DNA of 24,624 nt from PFJX01 sp031426735 (GCA_031426735.1 JASJPK010000043.1:1-24624), one strand, 5' to 3'; shown: positions 1-9,165, counted from the first letter of the stretch. The notes: generated by a model not told the origin, from the letters alone. Translations and numbers: made by a program.

Positions 1-396
1 CAGGATACTGTTCACGGCGGTGTAGTACTCGGGTTGCGCAGCGGCTTGTGCCCATTGCGTGTAGATCTCGGGATTGCTCCATTCCAGGTAGTTCTTGGGC
101 GTGCCTGGGTCGAGGATGCTGGACAAGGTACGCACGTAGGACTGCGGGTCGAGGCCGCGATTGGCGAATTCGAGATAGATCGCCGGATCGGTGAACGCGT
201 CCAGCCATGTCAGGAAATTGCGCGGCGCTTTGAACGCCCAGCCGTTGGCTGTGAAGTCGGTACAGCGGTCAGCGAGTCGTTGCGTGCCGTTGCTCGCCTC
301 TGAACGGGATAGTGGAATAGCGATTTCCGGCGGCGCGGCATGTACGGTGTGGATCGTCAGGGAGAGCAGCGCCAGTGCCAGATAGGGGGTGTTCAT
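1..396 (-). CDS. Secreted protein of unknown function, 3' part beyond the window
   Basis: The minus strand is open from an ATG at 394-396 to the window edge, giving the first 132 residues; the stop lies outside. Residues 1-20 form a signal peptide (MNTPYLALALL, cleavage expected near VHAA), so the product is probably periplasmic. The mature part is rich in aromatic residues and in short recurring pieces such as FLTWLDAF, IYLEF, NYLEW and IYTQW, which look like degenerate repeats of about 25-30 residues. There is one cysteine in the visible part. I do not recognise the family. It is the first gene downstream of the sqr terminator on the same strand, so it is probably transcribed separately; upstream, at 397-480, there is a TATAAA hexamer (minus strand) but no convincing -35. 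A role in sulfur metabolism would be guesswork from position alone. Confidence 0.7.
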   Translation of the reverse strand, partial: MNTPYLALALLSLTIHTVHAAPPEIAIPLSRSEASNGTQRLADRCTDFTANGWAFKAPRNFLTWLDAFTDPAIYLEFANRGLDPQSYVRTLSSILDPGTPKNYLEWSNPEIYTQWAQAAAQPEYYTAVNSIL

Positions 397-485
397 GGTA
401 GGTCTCGCTAAGGGTTGAAGCGCAGAGACCCTTTATAGCGGCAACAAGTTGCAACAATTGAATCGCAGCAGTTGATTGCTTCGGA

Positions 486-523
486 ATAAAAAAAGGCGGC
501 GCCAGGGAAACTACTGGCGCCGC
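486..523 (-). terminator. Rho-independent terminator after sqr
   Basis: A 10-bp perfect inverted repeat (GCGGCGCCAG at 496-505, CTGGCGCCGC at 514-523) with an 8-nt loop. Read on the minus strand it is followed by a run of seven T residues (A at 488-494 on the plus strand). It lies about 50 nt beyond the sqr stop codon and separates sqr from the secreted-protein gene at 1-396. Confidence 0.9.
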
Positions 524-572
524 AAAGCCAACCTGCCGCGAATGGATCACTTCGACAGCATGTCGAGCAGGA

Positions 573-1841
573 TTACTTCAGCTTCTTGATCCCCATGACC
601 CCCAGCACGTATTTCTCGTAAAGCGGTTCGGTGGTGCCCTTCTTCATCTTGCGCAGGAAGTATTTCTCGAACGCGACCTTGGCCAGGTGCACCCACTTGC
701 CTTCCTTGAACCAGTTGACGTTGCGCGGCGGAATCTGCGGCAGCGCGACGAAGGCGGCGCCGGTGTCGCCGAAGTCGGCCAGGCAGATTGCGTTCCAGGT
801 CGCTTTTTCGTCGGGCTCCTGGCCATCCATCACGGCGCGGATGTTGTGCGCGGTGGCGGTGACCATGGACTCGATCATGTAGCCGGTCTTCGGCGTACCG
901 GTGGGCACCGGCGTGGCTTCCACCGGCGGAATCGCGACGCAGACGCCGACCGCGTAGATGTTGTTGTACTTGGGGTTGCGCTGGAACGCGTCGATGGTGA
1001 TGAAGCCGCGCGGGTTGGTCAGGCCCTCGATGCCGAACACCGCGTCGATACCCTTGAACGCCGGCAGCATCATCGAGTACTTGAACGGCAGTTCATGTTC
1101 CTTCTTCAGCGTGCCGTCGTCGTTGTGCTCGGCGACGAACATCTTGCCGGCCTCGACCTTGGTGACCTTGGCATTGCAGATCCATTTCACATGACGGTCG
1201 CGCATGGCCGATTCCATCAGGCCTTTCGAGTCGCCGACGCCGCCCAGACCGAGATGGCCGATATACGGCTCGGCGGTGACGAAAGTCATCGGCACCTGGT
1301 CGCGAATCTTGCGGCGCTTCAGGTCGGTATCCATGATGAAGGCGAACTCGTAGGCCGGGCCGTAGCAGGATGCGCCCTGCACTGCGCCGACCACGATGGG
1401 ACCCGGATCCTTGACGAAGTCATCCCAGGCCTTGCCGGATTCGACCGCGTGTTCGACGTGGCAGATCGAGCTGGTATGGCCTTTCGGGCCGAGACCTTCG
1501 ACCTCGTCGAATGCCAGCTTGGGACCGGTGGCGATGATCAGGAAGTCGTATTCCAGTTCGCGCCCGTCGCTCAATTCCAGCACGTTACGTTCCGGATGCA
1601 CGCGCTTGGCGCCGACCGGGATGAACTCGATGTTCTTCCGCTCCAGCAGCGGTGCAATGTCCAGCGAGATGTCATCGCGCGTGCGCCAGTTGACGGCGAC
1701 CCACGGGTTGGACGGCGTGAAATGGAAATAAGGCGCGTTGGAAACGACGGTGATCCGGTCTTCCGCATGGGCCTTTTCGCGCATTTCATAGGCCATGGGC
1801 ATGCCGCCGATACCGGCGCCGAGAATAACGATACGTGCCAT
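573..1841 (-). CDS. sqr: Sulfide:quinone oxidoreductase (type I-like)
   Basis: This 422-residue FAD enzyme should oxidise sulfide to sulfane sulfur/polysulfide and pass the electrons to membrane quinone. The N-terminus has the dinucleotide-binding motif GAGIGG (residues 8-13), and a second FAD motif ATG is at 104-106. All three redox cysteines expected of the family are present: Cys127 (SSICHVEH), Cys159 (GASCYGP) and Cys353 (NAICLADFG). The blocks YFHFTPSNPW, TGPKLAF, YIGHLGLGG, PVPTG.PKTGYMIE and KVAFEKYFLRKMK match the Acidithiobacillus ferrooxidans enzyme as I remember it, and the length fits. The C-terminal amphipathic region (WVHLAKVAFEKYF) is the likely membrane anchor. The start is backed by an AGGAG site 8-9 nt upstream. 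It is the second gene of an operon led by the 68-aa gene, 82 nt upstream, under a putative sigma-54 promoter, and is followed by a strong terminator. Confidence 0.95.
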   Translation of the reverse strand: MARIVILGAGIGGMPMAYEMREKAHAEDRITVVSNAPYFHFTPSNPWVAVNWRTRDDISLDIAPLLERKNIEFIPVGAKRVHPERNVLELSDGRELEYDFLIIATGPKLAFDEVEGLGPKGHTSSICHVEHAVESGKAWDDFVKDPGPIVVGAVQGASCYGPAYEFAFIMDTDLKRRKIRDQVPMTFVTAEPYIGHLGLGGVGDSKGLMESAMRDRHVKWICNAKVTKVEAGKMFVAEHNDDGTLKKEHELPFKYSMMLPAFKGIDAVFGIEGLTNPRGFITIDAFQRNPKYNNIYAVGVCVAIPPVEATPVPTGTPKTGYMIESMVTATAHNIRAVMDGQEPDEKATWNAICLADFGDTGAAFVALPQIPPRNVNWFKEGKWVHLAKVAFEKYFLRKMKKGTTEPLYEKYVLGVMGIKKLK

Positions 1842-1877
1842 TAATTAATGCTCCTGTTGATCATGATTTTTGTAGGT

Positions 1878-1895
1878 TTGGGCAAAACCGCCCAA
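1878..1895 (-). other. Short hairpin between orf68 and sqr
   Basis: A perfect 6-bp inverted repeat, TTGGGC at 1878-1883 and GCCCAA at 1890-1895, with a 6-nt loop, in the 82-nt gap between the two genes. There is no T-tract after it on the minus strand, so it is unlikely to stop transcription; it could be an RNA processing or stability element that sets different levels of the small protein and SQR. Confidence 0.35.
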
Positions 1896-1923
1896 CAATG
1901 CGGAAGCTTGTCGGGCCACTGAC

Positions 1924-2130
1924 TTACCAGACGAACACGCGGGCCATTGCATCCAGACCTTCTTCGACGATCTGCTGCAGGTCTTCCGGGCAATCTTCGC
2001 GTTCCATCGCAAAGGTCGTGTAGGCGGACAGACTTTTCAGCGCACAGGCAATCGTGGCGACGTCGTTCGCCAGTTCAGGAGTCATCTCCACATTGGATTG
2101 CAATTTCCAGTTCTTCTTTTCGACGGTCAT
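1924..2130 (-). CDS. Small conserved-looking protein upstream of sqr (orf68)
   Basis: A 68-residue acidic protein, first gene of the sqr operon. It has no signal peptide or membrane segment and looks mostly helical (MTPELANDVATIACALKSL, then DLQQIVEEGLDAMARVF), so it is probably a small cytoplasmic helical-bundle protein. It has two cysteines, Cys29 and Cys47 (EDCPED). The start ATG at 2128-2130 is preceded by AAGGATGGAG, a good ribosome binding site, and lies about 28 nt from the predicted sigma-54 transcription start. I do not recognise the family. Being the promoter-proximal gene of a unit otherwise devoted to sulfide oxidation, it may assist SQR, carry sulfur on a cysteine, or report redox state; none of these is shown by the sequence. 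Confidence 0.8.
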   Translation of the reverse strand: MTVEKKNWKLQSNVEMTPELANDVATIACALKSLSAYTTFAMEREDCPEDLQQIVEEGLDAMARVFVW

Positions 2131-2169
2131 GTCTCCATCCTTGATTCGGGTTTGGGAACAACGCTTAAA

Positions 2170-2184
2170 GCAAGGGTTGCGCCA
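2170..2184 (-). promoter_or_regulatory. Sigma-54 (-24/-12) promoter of orf68-sqr
   Basis: On the minus strand the sequence reads TGGCGC-AACCC-TTGC followed by TTT. This agrees with the consensus TGGCAC-N5-TTGCW at every position but one (A to G in the -24 box) and has the required 10 bp between the GG and GC dinucleotides. Transcription would start near 2158, about 28 nt before the orf68 start codon. The adjacent divergent gene is a sigma-54 activator, which strongly supports the call. Confidence 0.88.
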
Positions 2185-2208
2185 GCCGGCGAGGCGATGC
2201 TGATTAAT

Positions 2209-2281
2209 TCCGTCACCCCGGCGCAGGCCGGGATCCAGGCCATTGATTCCACAGGATTCCTGCCGGCGCCGGAATGACGGA
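2209..2281. repeat. Intergenic palindromic repeat (GTCACCCCGGCG... type)
   Basis: An inverted repeat with 16-nt arms (2209-2224 and 2266-2281; 14 of 16 positions pair) around about 41 nt that include CCGGGATCCAGG. It has the look of the dispersed palindromic elements common between proteobacterial genes. It sits between the -24/-12 promoter and the putative activator sites, and its right arm supplies the ATG at 2274 that would start an over-long fisR reading frame. Confidence 0.65.
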
Positions 2282-2345
2282 CTGGAAAGAATCAGTGCCG
2301 TCCAGGAATGCGGTTTTCAATACGGGAAAATCATTGCCGCCAAGA

Positions 2346-2389
2346 TGTCATGACAACAACGACATGACACCTTTACGATGTGTCATGTC
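2346..2389. promoter_or_regulatory. TGTCA palindrome cluster, putative FisR enhancer sites
   Basis: Two palindromic sites lie side by side: TGTCATGACA (2346-2355, perfect 10-bp palindrome), and the inverted repeat GACATGACAC (2361-2370) / GTGTCATGTC (2380-2389) with a 9-nt spacer. All are built from TGTCA/TGACA half-sites. Their centres are about 190 and 215 bp upstream of the predicted orf68-sqr start, a normal distance for sigma-54 enhancer sites, and 17-60 nt upstream of the fisR start codon, so autoregulation is also possible. Confidence 0.7.
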
Positions 2390-2405
2390 ACTCGCAAGGA
2401 AAGCC

Positions 2406-3719
<1,314 letters not shown>

Positions 3720-3878
3720 ATAGCTTGGGGAAGCCGCTATGAAAGCAGCCAGTGAAATTGAACCGTCCCCTCTCCCGTGCTGCCGCACCTCTCTCCTCCG
3801 CTTGCGAGCCATAACCTGAATTAGCCTGGGACCAACTCGCAGAAAACGGCGCGTCGAAGAGTATAAAAGGGGGCAACT

Positions 3879-3922
3879 AACCCGGTTTGACGAACCTGCG
3901 GATTCAAGATCAAGACCGGGTT
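3879..3922 (+). other. Inverted repeat in the leader of the chemoreceptor gene
   Basis: AACCCGGT (3879-3886) and ACCGGGTT (3915-3922) form a perfect 8-bp stem with a 28-nt loop, followed by TTATTC, 20 nt before the ribosome site of the chemoreceptor gene. The T-rich tail is weak for a terminator. It may be an operator or leader hairpin. The rest of 3720-3946 shows nothing I can name. Confidence 0.35.
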
Positions 3923-3946
3923 TTATTCAACATTTGGAGCGACACC

Positions 3947-5581
3947 ATGCCCGCCTGGTTTCTGCGTTTGAGCATACGCTGGAAGCTGCAGTTCGGTTTC
4001 TTTGTGGTCACCATGATCACCACGGTTTTCAATCGAATGCTGGCCAGCCATGAGCTGAGCAAAATGATAGACATTGCTCGCACTGAACAGGTTTCGGCTG
4101 CGATTCTGCTGCAACTCGAAGAAAATCGCGCAACCTATATCTTCAATTCGTTCTGGGAATCGGGCATCGAATTCGCCATCCAGTTCATCGTGATCGGTTT
4201 TGTCGCGACCTTGTTCGTGCGGCCCATCAAAGGCTTGCGCGACGCCATGCAGGCGATGGCCAAAGGCAATCTGATGCTCCTGATTTCCGAAGGTCCGAAG
4301 GATGAGATTGGCCAGTTGCAGAGCAGTTTCAATGCCTTGCGTTTGCGCTTTGGCGACATCCTGAAAGAGATTGAAGACAGCGGCATTCAGATGCACCAAT
4401 CGGCTTTCCAGGTGACGACGATTGCACACGAAATTGCCGAAGTCAGCCGCAAGGAAGAAAACCGTTCAGCCGAAGTTCATTCCGCGACCCGTTCGCTCAA
4501 CGACATTGCCAGCCAGGTTCAAGTGCGGGCCAATACCGCGATCCAGCAATCGGTCAATCTTGAAGATTATGGACGGCAAGGCATTGCCAGCGTGCAACGC
4601 AATATTCACGAAATGGATGAAACCGCGGCGGGCGTGACTGCGGCGTCGAGCAATATCGGCGAACTGGAAGAGGAGGCGGCTCGGATCAATATCATCATTG
4701 CCTCCATCAAGGAAATTGCGGCACAGACCAATCTGCTCGCGTTGAACGCGGCAATCGAGGCGGCGCGCGCCGGCGAACAGGGGCGTGGATTTGCCGTGGT
4801 GGCAGACGAGGTGCGCAAATTGGCCGACCGTACCAGCAATTCGGCGGCGGAGGTCGCGGTCATCATCGACGGGCTGAATACGCGGATCCGCGAAGTGACC
4901 GAATCGATGCAAACCGTCGTGGATCGTGTCGCAGCCAGCCGCAACGTGGCCGACGGAACGGTGAGCGCCATCGAGAAAATGGTGCAAGAGATTGCGCTGG
5001 CAGCCGAAAGCAGCCGCGAAATCGGCAAATCCAGCCAGTTGCAGGCCACAGAATTGCAGCGCATGGAAAGCACGCTGGAAGCGCTATTTGCGACGTTGCG
5101 CGAAAGCGGATCGAAAGTGGATGCGACGGCGATCATCGGCAAGAAGATTTTCGATGTCAGCGAACGCCTCAACCAGAATATGGCGGGGTTTGAATTTCAA
5201 CGCGGCTTGGTCCAGGTACGGCAAAGCGGAGAAAAACGTGTTTACCCACGCGCCGAAAACAGTTTGCGGGTCAATTTGCACCATGACGGCAAGACTTACG
5301 AGGCTGTTTCACATGATATGAGCCTGGCCGGCATGCGTATCGAACTGAATGCGGATATCCCCGACGCGAGCCTGATCGAGCTTGATCTCTTCCTGCCGCG
5401 CCCGACACTTGATGAATTCCGGCAGCACCCCCCATTGAAGCTGCAAGGTCGCGTGGCGTGGAAGAAATCCGAGTCGGGCATACGACATTACGGTATTGCT
5501 TTCGATCAGTTGAATGCGGGGCAAAAGGACGCACTGAAACGCAGCATTCAATATTTTGAAAAATCTGAGGTGTATAGCTGA
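3947..5581 (+). CDS. Methyl-accepting chemotaxis protein with C-terminal PilZ domain
   Basis: A 544-residue membrane chemoreceptor fused to a c-di-GMP receptor. Segments: TM1 14-32, a short periplasmic loop of about 40 residues, TM2 74-92, HAMP about 93-145, cytoplasmic signalling helices to about 400, PilZ about 428-540. The signalling tip (EIAAQTNLLALNAAIEAARA, then GRGFAVVADEVRKLA) is the conserved contact for CheA/CheW. The PilZ domain has both c-di-GMP-binding motifs: RxxxR (Arg431, Arg435, in KRVYPRAEN) and DxSxxG (Asp457, Ser459, Gly462). No CheR-docking pentapeptide is seen. The loop is too small for a usual ligand domain, so input may come from membrane state or from c-di-GMP itself. 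The start at 3947 has a TTTGGAG site 7 nt upstream; an upstream in-frame ATG at 3887 lacks one. The Azospirillum receptor Tlp1 is a known precedent for this fusion. Confidence 0.93.
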   Translation: MPAWFLRLSIRWKLQFGFFVVTMITTVFNRMLASHELSKMIDIARTEQVSAAILLQLEENRATYIFNSFWESGIEFAIQFIVIGFVATLFVRPIKGLRDAMQAMAKGNLMLLISEGPKDEIGQLQSSFNALRLRFGDILKEIEDSGIQMHQSAFQVTTIAHEIAEVSRKEENRSAEVHSATRSLNDIASQVQVRANTAIQQSVNLEDYGRQGIASVQRNIHEMDETAAGVTAASSNIGELEEEAARINIIIASIKEIAAQTNLLALNAAIEAARAGEQGRGFAVVADEVRKLADRTSNSAAEVAVIIDGLNTRIREVTESMQTVVDRVAASRNVADGTVSAIEKMVQEIALAAESSREIGKSSQLQATELQRMESTLEALFATLRESGSKVDATAIIGKKIFDVSERLNQNMAGFEFQRGLVQVRQSGEKRVYPRAENSLRVNLHHDGKTYEAVSHDMSLAGMRIELNADIPDASLIELDLFLPRPTLDEFRQHPPLKLQGRVAWKKSESGIRHYGIAFDQLNAGQKDALKRSIQYFEKSEVYS

Positions 5582-5627
5582 GCGCTGAAATGCCATGTCG
5601 CCGTCGGAAATTCGCGGCACACCGGTT

Positions 5628-6524
5628 TCACCCCCGCGCCAGCCCCAGCCACAACGGCAAGGTCAGCATCGACAGCAAGGTAGTGAGCGCCACTTGCGCC
5701 GCCGTCACCCGAGCGTCGCCGCCCATGCGCACGGCCAGCACGTAGGCGACGGTAGACATCGGCAAGGCGGCGAACAGCAGCACGATTTCAAAATGCAGCG
5801 GGTCGAGGTCGATGCCTTTGCCCAGCCACCAGGCCAGCGCCGGCAGCACCAGCAGCTTGACGCCGGAGCCGTACCAGAGATGGCCGCGTGCATGCGACAG
5901 GCTGTCCAGACGCAAGCCGGCGCCGACCACGATCAGGCCCAAGGGCAACGAGGCGCGCGCCAGAAGTTCCAGGGTTTCCGCCAGCAAGGCCGGCAAGGTC
6001 CAGCCGGCCAGCGCGAAAGCGACGCCGCCGGCGGTGGCCATGATCAACGGATTGCCGAGAATCTCGCGCAGCCAGTGCGATTCGCCATGCTTGGCCAGCA
6101 CCGCCACCGAGGCGACGTTGGCGAGCGGCACCAGAAAGCCCATCAGCAAACCGATGGCAGCGATGCCGGCCGAGCCATGTAGTGCGCCGGCCACGGCGAG
6201 GCCGACGTAGCTGTTGAAACGAAACGAGCCCTGGAAGGCGGCAGCGAACACCTTGGGCGGGTCGTTGAACAGAAACTGGCTGGCATAGCCCAGCACCATG
6301 CCGGCCAGCGTGACGATCAGGCCGGTCAGCAACATCGGCAGCGCGGCGGCGAAATCGATCCGCGCGTGCGACAGGGAATGAAACAGCAGGGCCGGGAAAA
6401 ACACGAAATAGATCAGCCGCTCGATACCGCGCCAGCCTTCGCCGGCGACGCGCGCATAGCGTTTGAGCAGCGCCCCAAGCAGAATCAGCGCAAAGATGGG
6501 GACGATGATCAGGGCAAGCTGCAT
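5628..6524 (-). CDS. AEC-family permease (auxin efflux carrier/malate permease type)
   Basis: A 298-residue integral membrane protein with about ten hydrophobic segments in two halves, the layout of the AEC (PF03547) family, at the family's usual length. It begins directly with a membrane segment (MQLALIIVPIFALILLGALLK). Typical features are the polar breaks in the helices, e.g. FFPALLFHSL, GNPLIMATAGG, LARASLPLGLIVVGAGL and MSTVAYVLAVRMGGD, the last being the conserved substrate-site region near the C-terminus. Members move small organic acids such as malate, or unknown solutes; the substrate cannot be read from sequence. It lies 14 nt after flgA on the same strand with GAGG close before its ATG, so the two are probably co-transcribed although functionally unrelated. 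Its 3' end is convergent with the chemoreceptor gene, 46 nt away, with no obvious terminator between them. Confidence 0.9.
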   Translation of the reverse strand: MQLALIIVPIFALILLGALLKRYARVAGEGWRGIERLIYFVFFPALLFHSLSHARIDFAAALPMLLTGLIVTLAGMVLGYASQFLFNDPPKVFAAAFQGSFRFNSYVGLAVAGALHGSAGIAAIGLLMGFLVPLANVASVAVLAKHGESHWLREILGNPLIMATAGGVAFALAGWTLPALLAETLELLARASLPLGLIVVGAGLRLDSLSHARGHLWYGSGVKLLVLPALAWWLGKGIDLDPLHFEIVLLFAALPMSTVAYVLAVRMGGDARVTAAQVALTTLLSMLTLPLWLGLARG

Positions 6525-6538
6525 GCGGCCTCAGCCGA

Positions 6539-7234
6539 TCAGGGCCGCACTTCCACCGTACCGTCCTGCATGGCGGTGCCCTGCACGATGCGCCCGCCTG
6601 CCGTCTTCACCTTGACCATCTCGCCCGGCGCGGCGGCATTCAGCGCGGTGCCTTCGTGGCTGACGGTGAAGGTCGCGGCGCGCGTTTGCAGGCGCACCTT
6701 GCGCCCGGCCACGATCACCGTCGGCAGGGCCAGCCAGCCGATCAGAATCGCCTGGCCCGCAGCTACCGGGCGGTTGACGCGGGCATCCGGCGGCAAGACA
6801 CGCGGATACAGATCGGGCGACTGCGTGTATTCGACCAGGCGCAGTTCGGTATCGGTGCCGCTCGGCTGCTCGCGCGCCGCAATCGGGCGGGTGGCGACCA
6901 GTGCGGGACCGCTCAAACGATTCCGGTAGCTGAGATAGAACGTCCATGCCGGCGTCTCGCAACGCACGCCGAGGCTGCCGCGGCCCCAGAGCAGGGCATT
7001 GGCCGGCAGAAAAAAGCGGGGCTCGGCGCACGCCGGCAAGCGCAGGCGCGCATCGAGATCGCCGACCCTGGCTTCGGCGACACTGCCCGGGAAGGCCGTT
7101 GCTGCCCGTTGTTCCAGCCAGGCAGCGGCTTGATCGCGCACCTGCGGCACATTCAGCAAGGCTGCGTTGGACGCACCACTGGGCAGAAGAATACCGATGG
7201 CCGCCGACAGAAAAAATGGGAAATTCATGCGCAT
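6539..7234 (-). CDS. flgA: Flagellar basal body P-ring formation protein FlgA
   Basis: A 231-residue periplasmic chaperone that helps assemble the FlgI P-ring around the flagellar rod. The signal peptide is residues 1-24 (cleavage after ASNA). The body shows the FlgA layout: Cys69 and Cys92 in the first domain (RLPACAEPRFF, VRCETPAW), then the SAF-like C-terminal domain with VATRPIAA, RPVAAGQAI, GRKVRLQTR, GEMVKVKT and GTAMQDGTVEV. Two in-frame ATGs, at 7232-7234 and 7226-7228, are possible; neither has a strong ribosome site, and I chose the first. The frame stays open much further upstream, but that part is antisense to the neighbouring GGDEF gene. No other flagellar structural gene is in the window. 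The nearby chemoreceptor and c-di-GMP genes fit a motile cell. Confidence 0.93.
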   Translation of the reverse strand: MRMNFPFFLSAAIGILLPSGASNAALLNVPQVRDQAAAWLEQRAATAFPGSVAEARVGDLDARLRLPACAEPRFFLPANALLWGRGSLGVRCETPAWTFYLSYRNRLSGPALVATRPIAAREQPSGTDTELRLVEYTQSPDLYPRVLPPDARVNRPVAAGQAILIGWLALPTVIVAGRKVRLQTRAATFTVSHEGTALNAAAPGEMVKVKTAGGRIVQGTAMQDGTVEVRP

Positions 7235-7306
7235 GGAACCCACTTTGCGGTGATTCTGGGCAAAACTACCCGGGCCGCCATTTTCCTCCGAGTTATTGCG
7301 TCCGTC

Positions 7307-9034
7307 ATGAAACCTCCCAAGCAAGTTGCAGCGAATCCACCCGCAGTCAAACAACCGGCTGAATTGGCCCGCGAAGCCATCCGCCTGCTGACCTCGAAGC
7401 ATTTGCAACCGACCCCGGACAACTTTCTCAAGGCCTACAACCAGGTCGCCGGAGTGAACGAAGAGCCGCCGCAGACCGCCGAAAAAAGTGAGGCGGCGCA
7501 GCGCGAATACGCCCGAACCGAACCGAAATGGCCCGATGTATTGCGCGCCCTGGTGCGGCAATGGGATCTGCACCAGACCGGGCTGACCTCGGCACGCAAG
7601 AAGGAAATGCTGGAACGCGTGCTGATCAACTTCGGCAACGACAGCCACGCGCTGCATGCAAAACTCGATGCGTTGACGCAATCCTGGGCGCGCGGCAATA
7701 CCGACGACAAGGACGAAGCGCCGCCGCCCGCGAGCAAGCCGGCCAAGGCCAAGGCTGCGGTGGCGGATGCAATCGAACCGCCGGTCGCAGCAAAGCTGAA
7801 AAAAGAACATGCCGCAGAGCATGACTCAGCCTCACCTGAGGCCGCTTGCCAGCCAATGCTGCATGCACTGGAAAGCAACCTGCGCCAGCTGGCCGGCAGC
7901 TGCCAGACGCGCTGGCCGGAACTCGGCAAACGCGCCGAGCATCTGGCCGCTTCGCTGAGCGGCCGCAAGCAACTCGACGCGAAGCAATATGAAGCCTGGT
8001 CGGCGCTCTGGCGCGATCTGCTGATTCATGTCGAAGACGACCACGAACTCGCTGCCGGCCTCAAGCGTTTGATGGGCTTGCTGTTCCTCAACATCGGCGA
8101 ACTGGTCGGCGACGAGGCCTGGCTGTCCGGCCAGTTGACCACCATGCAGAACCTGATGGCCGGCGATCTACACCCGGAAGTGCTGCTCGAAGCCGAGCGC
8201 GGCCTGCGCGATCTGGCCTACAAACAAGGCGTGCTCAAGGGCGGCCTGGAGGAAGCGCGCTCGCGCCTGAAGGATCTGGTCGCAACCTTCATCGACCGCG
8301 TCGGTGAAATGAGCCAGAGCGCGGACGGCTATCACACGCGCATCGGCGAGTATTCCGAAAAGATCAGCCAGGCGCGCGACATCGCCGAGCTGGGCGATGT
8401 CGTCGGCGGTCTGTCGGCGGATATCGGCGGTCTGCGCGACGCCCTGCGCCACAACCATGGCGAGCTGATCGCCGCACGCAGCCAGGCGGAACAGGCCGAG
8501 CAACGCGTCGAGGAACTGCAGCAGGAACTGCGCCAGATCTCCAACCTGGTGCGCGAAGACCAACTCACCGGCGCGCTCAACCGGCGCGGCATGGAAGAAG
8601 CTTTCGAGCGCGAACTGGCGCGCACCGAGCGGTTGCAGGCGCCGCTGTCGATCGGCATGCTCGACCTCGACCACTTCAAGAAACTCAACGACCGCCTCGG
8701 CCACCAGGCCGGCGACGAGGCGTTGCGCCACCTCACCCGCGTCGTGCATGGCCTGCTGCGCCCGACCGATACGCTGGCTCGCTACGGCGGCGAGGAGTTT
8801 TTGATCATGTTGCCGAACACCGATATCGACGAAGCCGAACACGTGCTGAAACGCATCCAGCGCGAGCTCACCCGGCAGTTCTTCATGCACGACAACGAAC
8901 GCGTGCTGATCACCTTCAGCGCCGGGGTCGCGGTACTCCAGCCGAACGAAAGCCAGGCCGCGCTGGTCGCGCGCGCCGATAGCGCGATGTACGAAGCCAA
9001 GCAACTCGGCCGCAACCGCGTCGAACGGGGCTAG
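7307..9034 (+). CDS. Diguanylate cyclase with long helical N-terminal region
   Basis: A 575-residue cytoplasmic protein without membrane segments that should make c-di-GMP from GTP. The C-terminal GGDEF domain (about 405-573) has the active-site GGEEF at 494-498 and the inhibitory site RxxD (RPTD, 485-488) five residues before it, so catalysis and product inhibition both look intact. The first 400 residues are helical: an N-terminal part (LAREAIRLLTSKHLQPTPDNFLKAYNQVAG) typical of a family of Pseudomonas and betaproteobacterial cyclases, an Ala/Pro/Lys linker about residues 135-165, and a coiled-coil region around 380-410 feeding the GGDEF domain. The signal it senses is unknown. The ATG at 7307 follows no strong ribosome site; the frame is open further upstream but that DNA is flgA. 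It is divergent from flgA with only 72 nt between starts, so promoters must overlap. Confidence 0.93.
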   Translation: MKPPKQVAANPPAVKQPAELAREAIRLLTSKHLQPTPDNFLKAYNQVAGVNEEPPQTAEKSEAAQREYARTEPKWPDVLRALVRQWDLHQTGLTSARKKEMLERVLINFGNDSHALHAKLDALTQSWARGNTDDKDEAPPPASKPAKAKAAVADAIEPPVAAKLKKEHAAEHDSASPEAACQPMLHALESNLRQLAGSCQTRWPELGKRAEHLAASLSGRKQLDAKQYEAWSALWRDLLIHVEDDHELAAGLKRLMGLLFLNIGELVGDEAWLSGQLTTMQNLMAGDLHPEVLLEAERGLRDLAYKQGVLKGGLEEARSRLKDLVATFIDRVGEMSQSADGYHTRIGEYSEKISQARDIAELGDVVGGLSADIGGLRDALRHNHGELIAARSQAEQAEQRVEELQQELRQISNLVREDQLTGALNRRGMEEAFERELARTERLQAPLSIGMLDLDHFKKLNDRLGHQAGDEALRHLTRVVHGLLRPTDTLARYGGEEFLIMLPNTDIDEAEHVLKRIQRELTRQFFMHDNERVLITFSAGVAVLQPNESQAALVARADSAMYEAKQLGRNRVERG

Positions 9035-9165
9035 GAGCCGGCGGGCGAGCTGCCGCCAGGCCACCACGAATGATGACGCAGGATGGGCGAAGCGAAGCTT
9101 TTCGACCCGGGCAATCGCGCCTTGGAAGGCGCTCCTACATCGCGCGTCCCGCCAATCCACAGTTT

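Noticed and set aside
2274..2405. N-terminal extension of FisR from the ATG at 2274
   Set aside because: That start lies in a dispersed palindromic repeat without a ribosome site, and the extension would run through the TGTCA operator; the ATG at 2406 has a good site and begins the sensor domain.
7235..7822. N-terminal extension of FlgA
   Set aside because: The open frame continues upstream but is antisense to the GGDEF gene, and the signal peptide begins at 7234.
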